This document shows positions 24,283 through 33,154 of a stretch of DNA of 64,000 nucleotides, in pieces (the stretch's first letter is position 1; every line of letters begins with the position of its first letter). The notes below the pieces were generated by a model. It ran no database searches, was not told the origin of the DNA, and saw nothing but the letters and a program-made list of their open reading frames with translations. This DNA comes from a virus: the IMG/VR virus record IMGVR_UViG_3300030090_005562, positions 1 to 64,000 of that record. One strand, written 5' to 3'. The position numbers were made by a program, and so were the translations under genes.

Positions 24283-25271
24283 GAATACTAATTCAACACG
24301 AACATAATGCATCTCACTATATATATACCGGATTAATGCGAGCATTCATATCAGATGGGCATGAATGTGTGTTTTGGGACACAAAATCTACTTGTGCGTT
24401 TGACATTTTTGACAGCTTCGAGCCAGACATGTTTATAGGCCAAGGCTATAATCTAACGAGAGCTATAATCAAATGCATCAAAGAAAGAACCAATATCAAA
24501 GTTCTTTTGAAGGTAGGATGCTGGGGGCCTGTGTGTAAAGACGTTGACACAGAAAAATACCCTATACTACTAAACACCGCCGAAGAAATTAGAAATGTTG
24601 AACAGGTGTCCGATGCTGTTAAAAACCTCGTCCTGTTTAATTATGTTCACCCAAATAGAAAAGACTATCTTATGGGTTCATGGGGGGATGTGGTTGCGAA
24701 AACAATAGGGCTTCTTCCAGCGGCAGATACAAGCCAGTATTTGGCAGGAGAGTTTAAAGAAAACCTGTCTTGTCAAATAGGGTTTGCTGGTGGATACTGG
24801 CCCTATAAAGGACAAAACCTTGATAAATATATAATACCCTTATGCTACCCTGTTGGAAAATATAATATAAAAATATTTGGAAATCAACCTTGGCCTGTTC
24901 CGCAGTATATGGGTTTTGCTGAAGATAAAACAGTTGCTGATTTATTTGCCTCCTCTTTAATATGCCCTAATGTTAGCGAGCCGCATGCAAATGTTTTTGG
25001 ATTTGAGGTCAACGAAAGAGTGTTCAAGCTTGCTGCCTCAAAAGCGTTTTTTATATCAGACCCAATAGCCTCTCTTACAGAGGATATATTTACAAAAGGA
25101 GAAGCCCTTGTTGCAAAAGACGCAGGCAACTTTCAGTCTTTAGTCTCAGATGTTATAAATAATCCTGAAATGAGAGATGCTCATATCTCCTCCTGCTACG
25201 AAACAGTTATGAAAAACCACACATACAAACACAGAATAAAACAAATAATGGAGAGCTTTGAAAATGGATAA
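24279..25271 (+). CDS. GT-B glycosyltransferase with CgeB/GT1_2-like C-terminus
   Basis: Start taken at ATG 24279 (MRILIQHEHNASHYIYTGL); the upstream in-frame start at 24243 would overlap the neighbour by 40 bases. 330 residues. The C-terminal half has IGFAGGYWPYKGQN, KIFGNQPWP, and a VNERVFKLAASKAFFISD segment. This E/R-x-F-xx-xA-x-AF pattern is that of the Glyco_trans_1_2 (CgeB-like) domain. The N-terminal half is a Rossmann-like acceptor domain with FEPDMFIGQG. Donor unknown. Length suits the family. Confidence 0.72.
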   Translation: MRILIQHEHNASHYIYTGLMRAFISDGHECVFWDTKSTCAFDIFDSFEPDMFIGQGYNLTRAIIKCIKERTNIKVLLKVGCWGPVCKDVDTEKYPILLNTAEEIRNVEQVSDAVKNLVLFNYVHPNRKDYLMGSWGDVVAKTIGLLPAADTSQYLAGEFKENLSCQIGFAGGYWPYKGQNLDKYIIPLCYPVGKYNIKIFGNQPWPVPQYMGFAEDKTVADLFASSLICPNVSEPHANVFGFEVNERVFKLAASKAFFISDPIASLTEDIFTKGEALVAKDAGNFQSLVSDVINNPEMRDAHISSCYETVMKNHTYKHRIKQIMESFENG

Positions 25272-26241
25272 GGACTCTAAGATATTAGTAACCGGAGCTT
25301 TAGGATTTTTAGGAAGGCATGTGTGTGAAGAGCTTCGCTCCAAAGGTTATTCAAACGTTATCGAATGTGCAAATAGCCACATAACAACGCGTTATTACAT
25401 TGACGGCAAAACTGGAGTTCATCACTGCGACCTAAGAGAGAAAGACTCATGCGGGTCTTTAATCACTCATAATGTTCCAGACGTTGTAATCCATCTAGCC
25501 GCTAGAGTTGGCGGCATTGGTGCAAACCAAGAACATCCAGGCACTTTCATACATGACAATTTGACAATGGGGGTAAACCTTATTCATGCCTGCAAGCACT
25601 ATGTTCAAAAGTTTGTTTTAGCAGGGACCGTCTGCTCGTATCCAAAATATGCAAAGGTTCCTTTTGAAGAACAGTTTATATGGGATGGTTATCCAGAAGA
25701 GACCAACGCCCCCTATGGAATAGCAAAGAAGACATTAACTGTTATGCTTGACGCCTATAGACAGCAATATGGATTAAACGGGATAACAGTTATACCGGTC
25801 AATATGTATGGCCCACACGATAATTTTAAACCGGAAAGCTCACATGTTATACCTGCATTAATTAAGAAAATAGAAGAGGCTGGTGAAAACGGCAGTCTAG
25901 AGATTTGGGGGACCGGTAACGCCAGCAGAGAATTCCTGCATGTTCGTGATTCTGCAAGAGGCATCGTCATGGCTGCTGAATCATATAACGACCCATCTCC
26001 AGTAAACTTAGGCACATATGATGAAGTCAGAATATGCGACCTTGTTCATATGCTAAGAGAGATAATGGGGCATAAGGGGCAGGTTGTATATAATAAAGAT
26101 AAGCCTGATGGTCAGCCTAGAAGATGCCTGCTAACCTCAAAGGCTAAAAGTGAATTTGGATTTTCAGCAGAAATAGGTCTAAAGGAGGGGTTGCAGGAAA
26201 CTGTCGATTGGTATTTATCAAATAAAAAGGTCGCAGTATGA
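25264..26241 (+). CDS. GDP-L-fucose synthase-like NAD-dependent epimerase/reductase
   Basis: Start taken at ATG 25264; the TTG at 25258 is possible but weaker. 325 residues. The Rossmann loop is VTGALGFLGRH. VIHLAARVGGIGANQEHPGTFI is the hallmark segment of GMER/WcaG, followed by AGTVCSYPK (the Ser/Thr-side of the active site) and APYGIAKK, the catalytic YxxxK. It converts GDP-4-keto-6-deoxymannose to GDP-fucose or a similar keto sugar. A partner GDP-mannose dehydratase is not in this window, so the substrate must come from the host or from outside the window. Confidence 0.8.
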   Translation: MDKDSKILVTGALGFLGRHVCEELRSKGYSNVIECANSHITTRYYIDGKTGVHHCDLREKDSCGSLITHNVPDVVIHLAARVGGIGANQEHPGTFIHDNLTMGVNLIHACKHYVQKFVLAGTVCSYPKYAKVPFEEQFIWDGYPEETNAPYGIAKKTLTVMLDAYRQQYGLNGITVIPVNMYGPHDNFKPESSHVIPALIKKIEEAGENGSLEIWGTGNASREFLHVRDSARGIVMAAESYNDPSPVNLGTYDEVRICDLVHMLREIMGHKGQVVYNKDKPDGQPRRCLLTSKAKSEFGFSAEIGLKEGLQETVDWYLSNKKVAV

Positions 26242-27155
26242 TAGAATCAGCTTACGCAGTAAAGTCTCATCCATTGAGCATAGTTATATTTTCAAAGGAC
26301 AGGGCGGCGCAACTAGACCTGTGTTTAAAATCTATACACGAAAATCTTTCTAATCTTTCCGAACATTGGAATATATATATAATATATACTTCTAGCTCTG
26401 AAGACTTTAAGAATGGTTATAGGCAATTAATGAAAGAGTGGTACTCAAAGCCTAATGCTATCTACTTTTTGCCAGAAGATAAATACAAAGGATTCAGAAA
26501 AACTTTAGAATACTGCATGAAGCATTGGGAAGAAATGGTTATGTTTTTTACCGACGATGATATAGTCTATAGAAAATTTGAATACCACTATAACATCTTT
26601 ACATGGGCGTCAAAAGCACACTGGCACCAACACGATTCTTTCTGTACATCGCTGCGGCTAGGAACAAACACTTTTGTTCAAGACCAATATACAAATAGCA
26701 ACTGTTTGATTCCTGATGAGGTTATAATGGGTGACGGGCCAGCGAGATTCTGGAATTGGAAGGAGCAACAAAAAGATACAAATTTTGCCTATCCCTTCTC
26801 TGTAGACGGACACGTATTTCCATTTCACATAGCTAAAAGAATGGTAAATAACACTCCAAAATACAATAATCCAAATAGCTTTGAAGGAAAAGCCCAAAAC
26901 TATATACAAGACAAAATAAAAACATTTCCAGACGAGATGTGCTGTTTTGAAAAAAGCTATGTAATAAATACACCGCTCAACAGAGTTCAGGAAACGTGTC
27001 ACAACGGAGCTGGTAAATTTTTTGGAAGCACGCCAGAAGAACTAAACAAAAAGTTTTTGGAGGGCAAAAGGCTGACCCTTGAAGGAATGGACTTTAGCAC
27101 TATTATTGGCGTTCATCAGGAACTTAAATTATGCTGGAATGACAAATGCTCTTAG
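26238..27155 (+). CDS. GT-A-like glycosyltransferase
   Basis: 305 residues. Starts with LSIVIFSKDRAAQLDLCLKSI, a GT2-type opening, and has MFFTDDDIVY, a strong DxD-like metal site. Around residues 160-190 the region RFWNWKEQQ and a following FSVDGHVF carry Trp and acidic residues, but the canonical catalytic ED is not certain. It begins ATGA against the fucose-synthase-like gene and ends overlapping FkbM by 10 bases. The family is diverse; the sugar specificity is unknown. Confidence 0.7.
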   Translation: MIESAYAVKSHPLSIVIFSKDRAAQLDLCLKSIHENLSNLSEHWNIYIIYTSSSEDFKNGYRQLMKEWYSKPNAIYFLPEDKYKGFRKTLEYCMKHWEEMVMFFTDDDIVYRKFEYHYNIFTWASKAHWHQHDSFCTSLRLGTNTFVQDQYTNSNCLIPDEVIMGDGPARFWNWKEQQKDTNFAYPFSVDGHVFPFHIAKRMVNNTPKYNNPNSFEGKAQNYIQDKIKTFPDEMCCFEKSYVINTPLNRVQETCHNGAGKFFGSTPEELNKKFLEGKRLTLEGMDFSTIIGVHQELKLCWNDKCS

Positions 27156-27772
27156 ACTTTGAAAAACTACTTAAACAATACGACATGAGAATCAGCGGCG
27201 TGCTTCATGTTGGCGCGCACTTTGGAGAAGAATATCTTAGCTATGTAGACAACGGTATAAGCAGAGTGGTGTTCATAGAGCCGTTAAAGGAAAACTTCCA
27301 GGTTCTGGATGACAGGTTTGGAGCTATTGACGATGTTGTACTCATAAATAAAGGGGCCGGAAGCGAGAAGAAAGAGTTAAATATGTATAGGGCTTCAAAC
27401 GATTTAGTATCAAGCTCTGTACTGAAACCTAAGAGACACTTGTCTCAGCACCCAGACGTTTTGTTTGATAGCGGTGAAACAATTATTGAAATAGATAGAA
27501 TCGATAATATGCTGCAAGACATAACCCCATACAACTTCATGAACGTTGATGTTCAGGGTTACGAGCTAGAAGTATTCAAGGGGGCCGGAGATTACCTCGA
27601 TAAAATTGATTTCATCATGACAGAAGTAAATAGGGATGAGGTTTATGAGAATTGCGCGCAAATTGGACAAATAGACGAGTACCTCTTGACATACAGATTT
27701 AAAAGAGTTGAAACTAGCTGGGACGGTGATTGTTGGGGTGACGCTCTATACATTAAGGAGCAAATGCCTTGA
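27146..27772 (+). CDS. FkbM-family methyltransferase
   Basis: 208 residues. The SAM site has VLHVGAHFGEE, then VVFIEPLKENFQVL with the ribose-binding Glu. NFMNVDVQGYELEVFKGA is the FkbM signature (VDxxGxExxVxxG). These enzymes O-methylate sugars or polyketides in the cytoplasm. Here the neighbours are glycosyltransferases, so methylation of a glycan residue is the likely function. An SD-like AAGGAG inside its 3-prime end serves the next gene. Confidence 0.85.
   Translation: MLLDFEKLLKQYDMRISGVLHVGAHFGEEYLSYVDNGISRVVFIEPLKENFQVLDDRFGAIDDVVLINKGAGSEKKELNMYRASNDLVSSSVLKPKRHLSQHPDVLFDSGETIIEIDRIDNMLQDITPYNFMNVDVQGYELEVFKGAGDYLDKIDFIMTEVNRDEVYENCAQIGQIDEYLLTYRFKRVETSWDGDCWGDALYIKEQMP
27755..27760 (+). 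promoter_or_regulatory. Ribosome-binding site that supports a TTG start at 27769
   Basis: AAGGAG lies 8 bases before the TTG at 27769, a near-ideal Shine-Dalgarno distance. No ATG precedes the conserved N-terminus of the next gene, so this supports translation from TTG. Confidence 0.65.
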
Positions 27773-28692
27773 TTAACATATCCTGTATAAGCGACTCAAA
27801 TTACCTTACATACGGATTAGCGCTAATAGACTCAATCAAGTCAAACACAGAAGAAGATTTTTTAATTCACTATCTTTGCTTAGACGATGAAACAATCTCG
27901 ACGCTTGACTCTGTTGAAAATGTAAAAACATACAATATGTGCTGTATAGAAAAAGACCCAGCGTTTGAAATTTTAAAGAAAAATAACCCGTCAAAGCCTG
28001 GAAACCTATCGCCATTTCACTGGGCTCTAGCGTCTTTCTTCACAAACTACTTAATACAAGAGGTCGGTGTCCCTAGCTGCTTATACTGTGACACAGACAT
28101 ATGTTTTTATGACGACATAAATAAAATATTTGATTCCGCTAAGCTTGACGATATTGGGCTAGTTACACATAAGCATGTACCTCTTGATTATATGCAAAGC
28201 GTAGGTTACTATAATGTAGGGGTTGTGTATTTTAGCGGTTCTGAGAAATCAAAGAAATGCCTAAAGTTTTGGAGAAATTGTGTTGTAGACAAAGACAATC
28301 CTTACGCAGAAAAGTTTGGAACTTGCGGAGACCAAAAATATCTAGAGCTTTTCCCATTTATATGCGATGATGTAAAAATAAATGTGTTAGACCATACAAT
28401 AGGACACGCCGCCCCATGGAACTTCAGTCTGTCTGCTATACACAATAAAAAGTTGACCTGGGACATGGGACCGGCGTTCTTTGACTGTCATGTTACCGGA
28501 GAGCATGAAACAACACAGGATTTAATCTTTATACATTTTTCTCACTTTAGCCCAGATTACGATAACGATGCTTATAAAATAGACTTTGAAGGGGAATGGG
28601 GCAACGTACTTCCTCAGCCTGGAGTAGAGGAAGCATATGACCAATATTTTGAGCTATGCAAAAATACAAAAAGAAAGTATAACATATCATGA
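27769..28692 (+). CDS. GT8-like glycosyltransferase
   Basis: 307 residues, starting at TTG with AAGGAG 8 bases upstream. The N-terminus INISCISDSNYLTYGLALIDSI matches the retaining GT8 opening; CLYCDTDICFYDD holds the DxD metal motif, and YYNVGVVYFSG the NxGV element of GT8-like folds. HxxG-like residues occur near the C-terminal part (HAAPWNF). The fit to GT8 is good but not definitive; a related family is possible. It follows FkbM and precedes a GT2-like gene, with ATGA at its 3-prime end. Confidence 0.7.
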   Translation: MINISCISDSNYLTYGLALIDSIKSNTEEDFLIHYLCLDDETISTLDSVENVKTYNMCCIEKDPAFEILKKNNPSKPGNLSPFHWALASFFTNYLIQEVGVPSCLYCDTDICFYDDINKIFDSAKLDDIGLVTHKHVPLDYMQSVGYYNVGVVYFSGSEKSKKCLKFWRNCVVDKDNPYAEKFGTCGDQKYLELFPFICDDVKINVLDHTIGHAAPWNFSLSAIHNKKLTWDMGPAFFDCHVTGEHETTQDLIFIHFSHFSPDYDNDAYKIDFEGEWGNVLPQPGVEEAYDQYFELCKNTKRKYNIS

Positions 28693-29576
28693 ATATCGCC
28701 TTTGGAATGATAGTCTTTAATGGAAACTACGTGCTTAAAGAATGTCTTGAGTCAGTTTATCCATTCGCAAGCCAAATTTTGATTTCTGAGGGGCCAGTAA
28801 AGTATTGGCAAGAGCAGGGAAATGAAACTTCAACTGACGGCACAAATGATATTCTACATGAGTTCTATGACCCAGATAACAAGATTGTTATTGAGCATGG
28901 CCAGTTTGAAGAAAAAAACGAGCAGTGCAACAGGTACATGAAACACATGCGCGACGACACCGACTATATATGGAACTTAGACTCAGACGAAATATTTAAA
29001 CCAGAAGATATACAGCTAGTAATTCAAGCTTTAAAAGATTACAACTTTACCTCCGTTGGATTTAAAAGCTTTTCTTTTTACGGCGGGTTTGACCATTACT
29101 TGACAGGGTTTGAGGAAGACGCTGAATTTCACAGAATAAGAAAGGTATATCCAGGCTCATACTGGTCAACGCATAGACCGCCAACTATAGCACATAAAGT
29201 TCAGCCCACTTTACAAGAGCTTCATTTGTCGTATAATATGTTGGCTAGCTACGGAGTTCGCATGTATCATTATTCATACGTTTTTCCGTGGCAGGTCAAA
29301 CAAAAGGTGCAATACTACAAGTCTGCCGTAAGTCGAGACAATTGCATAGACGATTATTACGAAAAGATATACGAGCCTTGGGTTAATAATCCTGAACTTA
29401 GACAAGAAATAGAAAAAGAGTGGGAGGGTGTACACGAATTCAAACCACAGTACAGAGGACCGTGCTACACAAAAAGGTTTGAAGGACAGCATCCGCCAAA
29501 GATATTGCAAAATATTGACGCTCTTAAAGATAAATTTAACAACCAACTGAAAGATGTGTGGTATGAAAACCTATAA
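28689..29576 (+). CDS. GT2-like glycosyltransferase
   Basis: 295 residues. NIAFGMIVFNGNYVLKECLES is the GT2-type start; the DxD site is in IWNLDSDEIF. After this come a histidine and aromatic-rich acceptor region (YHYSYVFPWQ) and a charged C-terminus. The arrangement resembles transferases that act on glycans during outer-core or capsule synthesis, but the acceptor is not identifiable. It shares ATGA with the preceding gene and a short overlap with the following methyltransferase. Confidence 0.72.
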   Translation: MNIAFGMIVFNGNYVLKECLESVYPFASQILISEGPVKYWQEQGNETSTDGTNDILHEFYDPDNKIVIEHGQFEEKNEQCNRYMKHMRDDTDYIWNLDSDEIFKPEDIQLVIQALKDYNFTSVGFKSFSFYGGFDHYLTGFEEDAEFHRIRKVYPGSYWSTHRPPTIAHKVQPTLQELHLSYNMLASYGVRMYHYSYVFPWQVKQKVQYYKSAVSRDNCIDDYYEKIYEPWVNNPELRQEIEKEWEGVHEFKPQYRGPCYTKRFEGQHPPKILQNIDALKDKFNNQLKDVWYENL

Positions 29577-30183
29577 TGACTCAGGATGGAAATCTGCAAG
29601 CGCAGAGGCATTTCAGCAACAGTTTGTGCTAAACCTTAGAGAACTAAATGACCCACCCACTCATTGGAGGTTTTTTTTAGAGGAGCTAGGCAGAATAAAA
29701 GATTCAAAAAGGGTCGTAGATATAGGGTGTGGAGTAGGCTCTTTTTCCAAGCTAATTCGCATGTGGCATGGCGATTTAAATTATGTAGGATATGATTATT
29801 CAGCAGCCGCCATAGAAACAGCTAAAAATATGTGGGGTGAATTTGGCGTGTTTGAAGAGAGAGACTATCATGATATTTCTAGTAAAGATATGCAGGACGG
29901 AGACGTTATAGTTGCCAATGCTTTGTGCGATGTTCTTCCAGATGGTGACGAGTGCTTTGAGCATATTCTATCACTGGGCGCAAAGAATGTAATTTTTTTA
30001 AGAGTTAGGATTACAGAAAAAGAAAGCTTTTATGAAGAATATGAAGCGTACAGTGAAATTCAAACCTATGCGTTTTATCACAACGAGGCGGGTTTGGATG
30101 AAATAATTAAAAAGCATGGTTATAATCCGCCCAGATTTAACCACTATTCTGAAAATATGATAAACATTCATCTAGAAAAATGA
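29563..30183 (+). CDS. SAM-dependent methyltransferase
   Basis: Start chosen at ATG 29563 (MKTYNDSGWKSA); the ATG at 29554 is an equally in-frame alternative three codons earlier. 206 residues. VVDIGCGVGSFSKLI is motif I, with YVGYDYSAAAIETAK carrying the ribose-binding Asp and VANALCDVLPDGD the motif IV region. It is a class I methyltransferase, most likely for a sugar hydroxyl or amino group. It lies immediately before the GT29 gene (ATGA overlap). Confidence 0.75.
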   Translation: MKTYNDSGWKSASAEAFQQQFVLNLRELNDPPTHWRFFLEELGRIKDSKRVVDIGCGVGSFSKLIRMWHGDLNYVGYDYSAAAIETAKNMWGEFGVFEERDYHDISSKDMQDGDVIVANALCDVLPDGDECFEHILSLGAKNVIFLRVRITEKESFYEEYEAYSEIQTYAFYHNEAGLDEIIKKHGYNPPRFNHYSENMINIHLEK

Positions 30184-30812
30184 AGCAAATTAAAGCTGTA
30201 ACTCCGACACTTTTTGTAAAATCAAAGATGGCTATAGTCGGCTCATCGTCATCTTTATTGGATACGGAGCAAGGACAGGATATAGACGATTTTGATGAAG
30301 TCGTAAGGTTTAACAGGGCTCCAACAGAGGGTTGGGAAAATCATGTTGGTTCAAAAACAACGCTTAGAGTCGCCAACAATCATGTGTTTGCAAATGTAAA
30401 GCATAATGTGGGTGGAGATGAGGATTGTGAGGATTGGAAGCCGCAAGGACAGCCCCAAAACTTTATAAGAGATTTGAAAAATCAAAAAATATTATTGCTT
30501 AACAGAGACTACTCCGCATGGGAAGAAAAAGAAAAACACATAGACTCAAGCTCCGCCGCATTTTTAGGAAATTATTTATGCGTTGAATCTTTTGGGGGAA
30601 CTCGTTCCCCAAGCGTTGGATATGCTTTTATATCCTTGTGTATAATGAATGGAATTAAACCAACTTTGTTTGGCTTTGGACTAAAAGAAGACGATGAAAA
30701 AGCAAGTCACTATTGGGAAAATAAAGATAAAATTATTTCTAGTCACGGATATAAGCTCGAAAGAGAGAACATTGCAAAATGGCACGAAACAGAAAAATTG
30801 CTAATAAAATAG
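30180..30812 (+). CDS. GT29-type sialyltransferase (CMP-sugar-dependent)
   Basis: 210 residues. All three sialylmotifs can be seen. L runs across residues 18-64 (AIVGSSSSL, then VVRFNRAP, then HVGSKTT). S spans 143-167 (PSVGYAFISL and LFGFG). The VS motif is His177-Tyr-Trp-Glu180 with a C-terminal helix. Family GT29 transfers sialic acid or, in some lineages, other ulosonic acids such as Kdo from the CMP-activated form. Its neighbours (KdsA, NeuA-like, aldolase) supply such a donor. No signal or membrane segment is present, unlike eukaryotic Golgi enzymes. GT29 is mostly known from eukaryotes. Confidence 0.82.
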   Translation: MKQIKAVTPTLFVKSKMAIVGSSSSLLDTEQGQDIDDFDEVVRFNRAPTEGWENHVGSKTTLRVANNHVFANVKHNVGGDEDCEDWKPQGQPQNFIRDLKNQKILLLNRDYSAWEEKEKHIDSSSAAFLGNYLCVESFGGTRSPSVGYAFISLCIMNGIKPTLFGFGLKEDDEKASHYWENKDKIISSHGYKLERENIAKWHETEKLLIK

Positions 30813-31711
30813 CCAAGAACCTTGTCGTACCCATACCAGCAATGTATGACAACTGTGGCGGGATAAATAAATTAAGCACGTTTAATTACCTAGAGTTTTT
30901 AAAGAATAGCGGCGTTAAGTGCGTGATGACCACTGCCGGAACTTCTCAGTTTAACATGCTTGCAAAAAGAGATGTGGCAAGGCTTAATTATATTGTGTGT
31001 GCTGATGGTTTTGATTCTTATATACTTGGAATACATCCAACAAACACAGCAAGAACAATAGAGCAAATAAAGTCTCTGCAAAAAATGCTTGGAAAAAAAT
31101 CTAACAAGTGTATTATGCTTTTATATCCAGAGAGATATTATGACGATGAAACAATAGTTAATCATTTTTATAGGTGTGCAGATGCGTCTGAGATTCCAGT
31201 GATAATCCACGCTATGTTTATGCGTCAAGGGACCGGTGGCTGGTATGATTATTCTTCAAAACTCATAAATAAATTGGTTGAACATTCAAACATTATTGGT
31301 ATAAAAGAAGAGACCTCTGAGTTAGGAAAAGCATATAATATATGCAATCAAATAGATAAGGACGAGTGTCTTATTATAGCTGCTGGTGGCAGCATGCGTA
31401 GATATAATGCGCTGAAGCCGACAGGAGTTCAAACATGGCTTTCTGGAGTCGGCAACATGTTCCCAGAAGCAGAGCTGGCTTTTAGAAAAGACACATCAAA
31501 ATTAAACATTATTAAAGATTTTGAAAATCCTATGTTTGATGTGTTCATGAAAATAGGATGGCACAAGGCCATGAGAGAAGCAATTAGACAGCTTGCTATT
31601 GGATGTGTTGTTAATGGAGAGCCATTTGCAAAAATAAGCTCAGAGGAACGTTCTGCGATTACTAATGTACTACAGGAATTGAAAGAAAAATGTCAGAAAC
31701 ATGGATTTTAG
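30779..31711 (+). CDS. DapA/NanA-family class I aldolase (DHDPS-like)
   Basis: 310 residues. The TIM-barrel aldolase signatures are present: CVMTTAGTSQFNML (TT/GTTGE equivalent), LLYPERYYDD near the conserved Tyr, and the Schiff-base Lys in NIIGIKEETSEL. The family includes dihydrodipicolinate synthase, N-acetylneuraminate lyase and several keto-deoxy-sugar aldolases; all condense or cleave pyruvate with an aldehyde. Placement between GT29 and KdsA favours an ulosonic-acid substrate. The catalytic set appears intact, but the exact product cannot be fixed. It overlaps GT29 by 34 bases. Confidence 0.78.
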   Translation: MARNRKIANKIAKNLVVPIPAMYDNCGGINKLSTFNYLEFLKNSGVKCVMTTAGTSQFNMLAKRDVARLNYIVCADGFDSYILGIHPTNTARTIEQIKSLQKMLGKKSNKCIMLLYPERYYDDETIVNHFYRCADASEIPVIIHAMFMRQGTGGWYDYSSKLINKLVEHSNIIGIKEETSELGKAYNICNQIDKDECLIIAAGGSMRRYNALKPTGVQTWLSGVGNMFPEAELAFRKDTSKLNIIKDFENPMFDVFMKIGWHKAMREAIRQLAIGCVVNGEPFAKISSEERSAITNVLQELKEKCQKHGF

Positions 31712-32475
31712 GCCCCTGTGGCATAGATAACGTAGAGATGTATATAGAGACATGCAGGTTTCTTGTTCCGTTTATGGACGGGAAAGATTGGTACTATAAA
31801 GCGTCTTTTGACAAGGCAAACCGAACATCTATAAATGGAGAAAGATGCGTTGGCCTTGAAACTGGAATAAAAGCTTTCGAGCAAGTAAAAGCCATGTTTC
31901 CAGGAATAAGGCTTGTAACAGACGTTCATGAGTGCCATCAAGTTGAGAAGCTGGCTCATGTAATTGACGTTATACAGATACCGGCGTTTCTTTGCAGGCA
32001 AACAGACTTAATTGTGGAGTGCGCCAGACATTTTGACACAGTAAATGTAAAGAAGGGTCAGTGGATTGGTCCGAATAATCTTGTGGCGTCTGTAGACAAA
32101 ATAAGGCACACAAACGATAATTGTAAAGCTTGGATTACAGACAGGGGGTCAAACTTTGGCTATGACAAGCTAATTGTTGATTTTGGAATCGTAGACGAGC
32201 TTAAAGAAAGCTACGATAAAGTTATATTAGACTGTACACACTCCACGCAAAGAAGTAGAACTGTATACGGAAAACAGGGTGATGTTGAGCTTGCTAAAAG
32301 ATATTTTCTTGCCGCACCTATTTTTGAATATGATGGTGTTTTTGTAGAAACTCACCCCAATCCGTCAGAGTCCTGCTCTGATAAAGAGTGCCAAATACCC
32401 TTAGACGAAATGATAGACTTACTAGCAGAACAGAGGATTATATCGCATGCAAACGATAAAAGAATTTCAATCTGA
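31690..32475 (+). CDS. kdsA: 3-deoxy-D-manno-octulosonate 8-phosphate synthase (Kdo-8-P synthase)
   Basis: 261 residues. GPCGID (8-13), KASFDKANRTS (37-47), TDVH (77-80), QIPAFLCRQTDL (96-107) and NVKKGQ (119-124) are the KdsA signature blocks; DRGSNFGYDKL and ETHPNP close the set. The enzyme condenses PEP with arabinose-5-phosphate to form Kdo-8-P, the precursor of the LPS inner-core sugar. The fit to KdsA rather than NeuB is strong. A KdsC phosphatase is not seen in the window. The next methyltransferase overlaps its 3-prime end by 29 bases. Confidence 0.9.
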   Translation: MSETWILGPCGIDNVEMYIETCRFLVPFMDGKDWYYKASFDKANRTSINGERCVGLETGIKAFEQVKAMFPGIRLVTDVHECHQVEKLAHVIDVIQIPAFLCRQTDLIVECARHFDTVNVKKGQWIGPNNLVASVDKIRHTNDNCKAWITDRGSNFGYDKLIVDFGIVDELKESYDKVILDCTHSTQRSRTVYGKQGDVELAKRYFLAAPIFEYDGVFVETHPNPSESCSDKECQIPLDEMIDLLAEQRIISHANDKRISI

Positions 32476-33154
32476 ATTACTTAAAGACGCAGAGAGCATG
32501 CGTAATGACTCTCAACTTCAAGATGACGCGTTTAGTGTTTTAGTTAGAGCAGACCGGCATAGATGGATACATCAAACTAATTTCGCTGGCATTCCAGCCC
32601 TACAACTTCCTCAAGACCTGTTTACTATGCAGGAGATTATATTTAAGACTAAACCTCAAGTTATTGTAGAGCTTGGAGTGGCTTGGGGAGGAACTACAAT
32701 GTTCTTTGAGTCTTTTCATCAAGGGGATATTATTGGGGTTGACCTGCAAATACCAGACCACCTCAGAGATGCAACTGCGTTTAAGGGCAATATCAGATTT
32801 CTTATTGGCGATAGCGTTTTGAGCGCAGAAATAGTGAAAAAATTTGTTGGGGATAGAAGCTGCATGGTAATAGTAGATTCTATGCATACCCACGAACACG
32901 TTCTTGCCGAATTGAACGCCTTCTCTAGCATTGTTACTCCTGGCTGTTACATGGTTGTGTGTGATACTTTAGTCGATGACTCAAGATATCACGAAGACGG
33001 AGCCGCTAGAAATCGCCCTTGGGGTCCAGGCAATAGCCCCAGAAGCGCTTTAAATCAGTTTCTCGATGAAAACCCAGATTTTGAAAGAGACGAAGATATA
33101 CGAAATAAACTTCTGTTTTCTTGTCAACCAGATGGATATATATATAAAAAATGA
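32447..33154 (+). CDS. CmcI-like (cephalosporin-hydroxylase/rhamnosyl O-methyltransferase family) methyltransferase
   Basis: 235 residues. IIFKTKPQVIVELGVAWGG followed by TTMFFES is the CmcI SAM-binding block; DIIGVDLQIPD, VIVDSMHTHEHVLAEL and RNRPWGPGNSP are the subsequent family motifs, with metal-binding acidic residues. The family includes sugar O-methyltransferases of surface glycans. Placement after KdsA and before a glycosyltransferase suggests methylation of the phage-encoded sugar. The start ATG at 32447 overlaps KdsA by 29 bases but gives the expected N-terminus. Confidence 0.83.
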   Translation: MQTIKEFQSELLKDAESMRNDSQLQDDAFSVLVRADRHRWIHQTNFAGIPALQLPQDLFTMQEIIFKTKPQVIVELGVAWGGTTMFFESFHQGDIIGVDLQIPDHLRDATAFKGNIRFLIGDSVLSAEIVKKFVGDRSCMVIVDSMHTHEHVLAELNAFSSIVTPGCYMVVCDTLVDDSRYHEDGAARNRPWGPGNSPRSALNQFLDENPDFERDEDIRNKLLFSCQPDGYIYKK

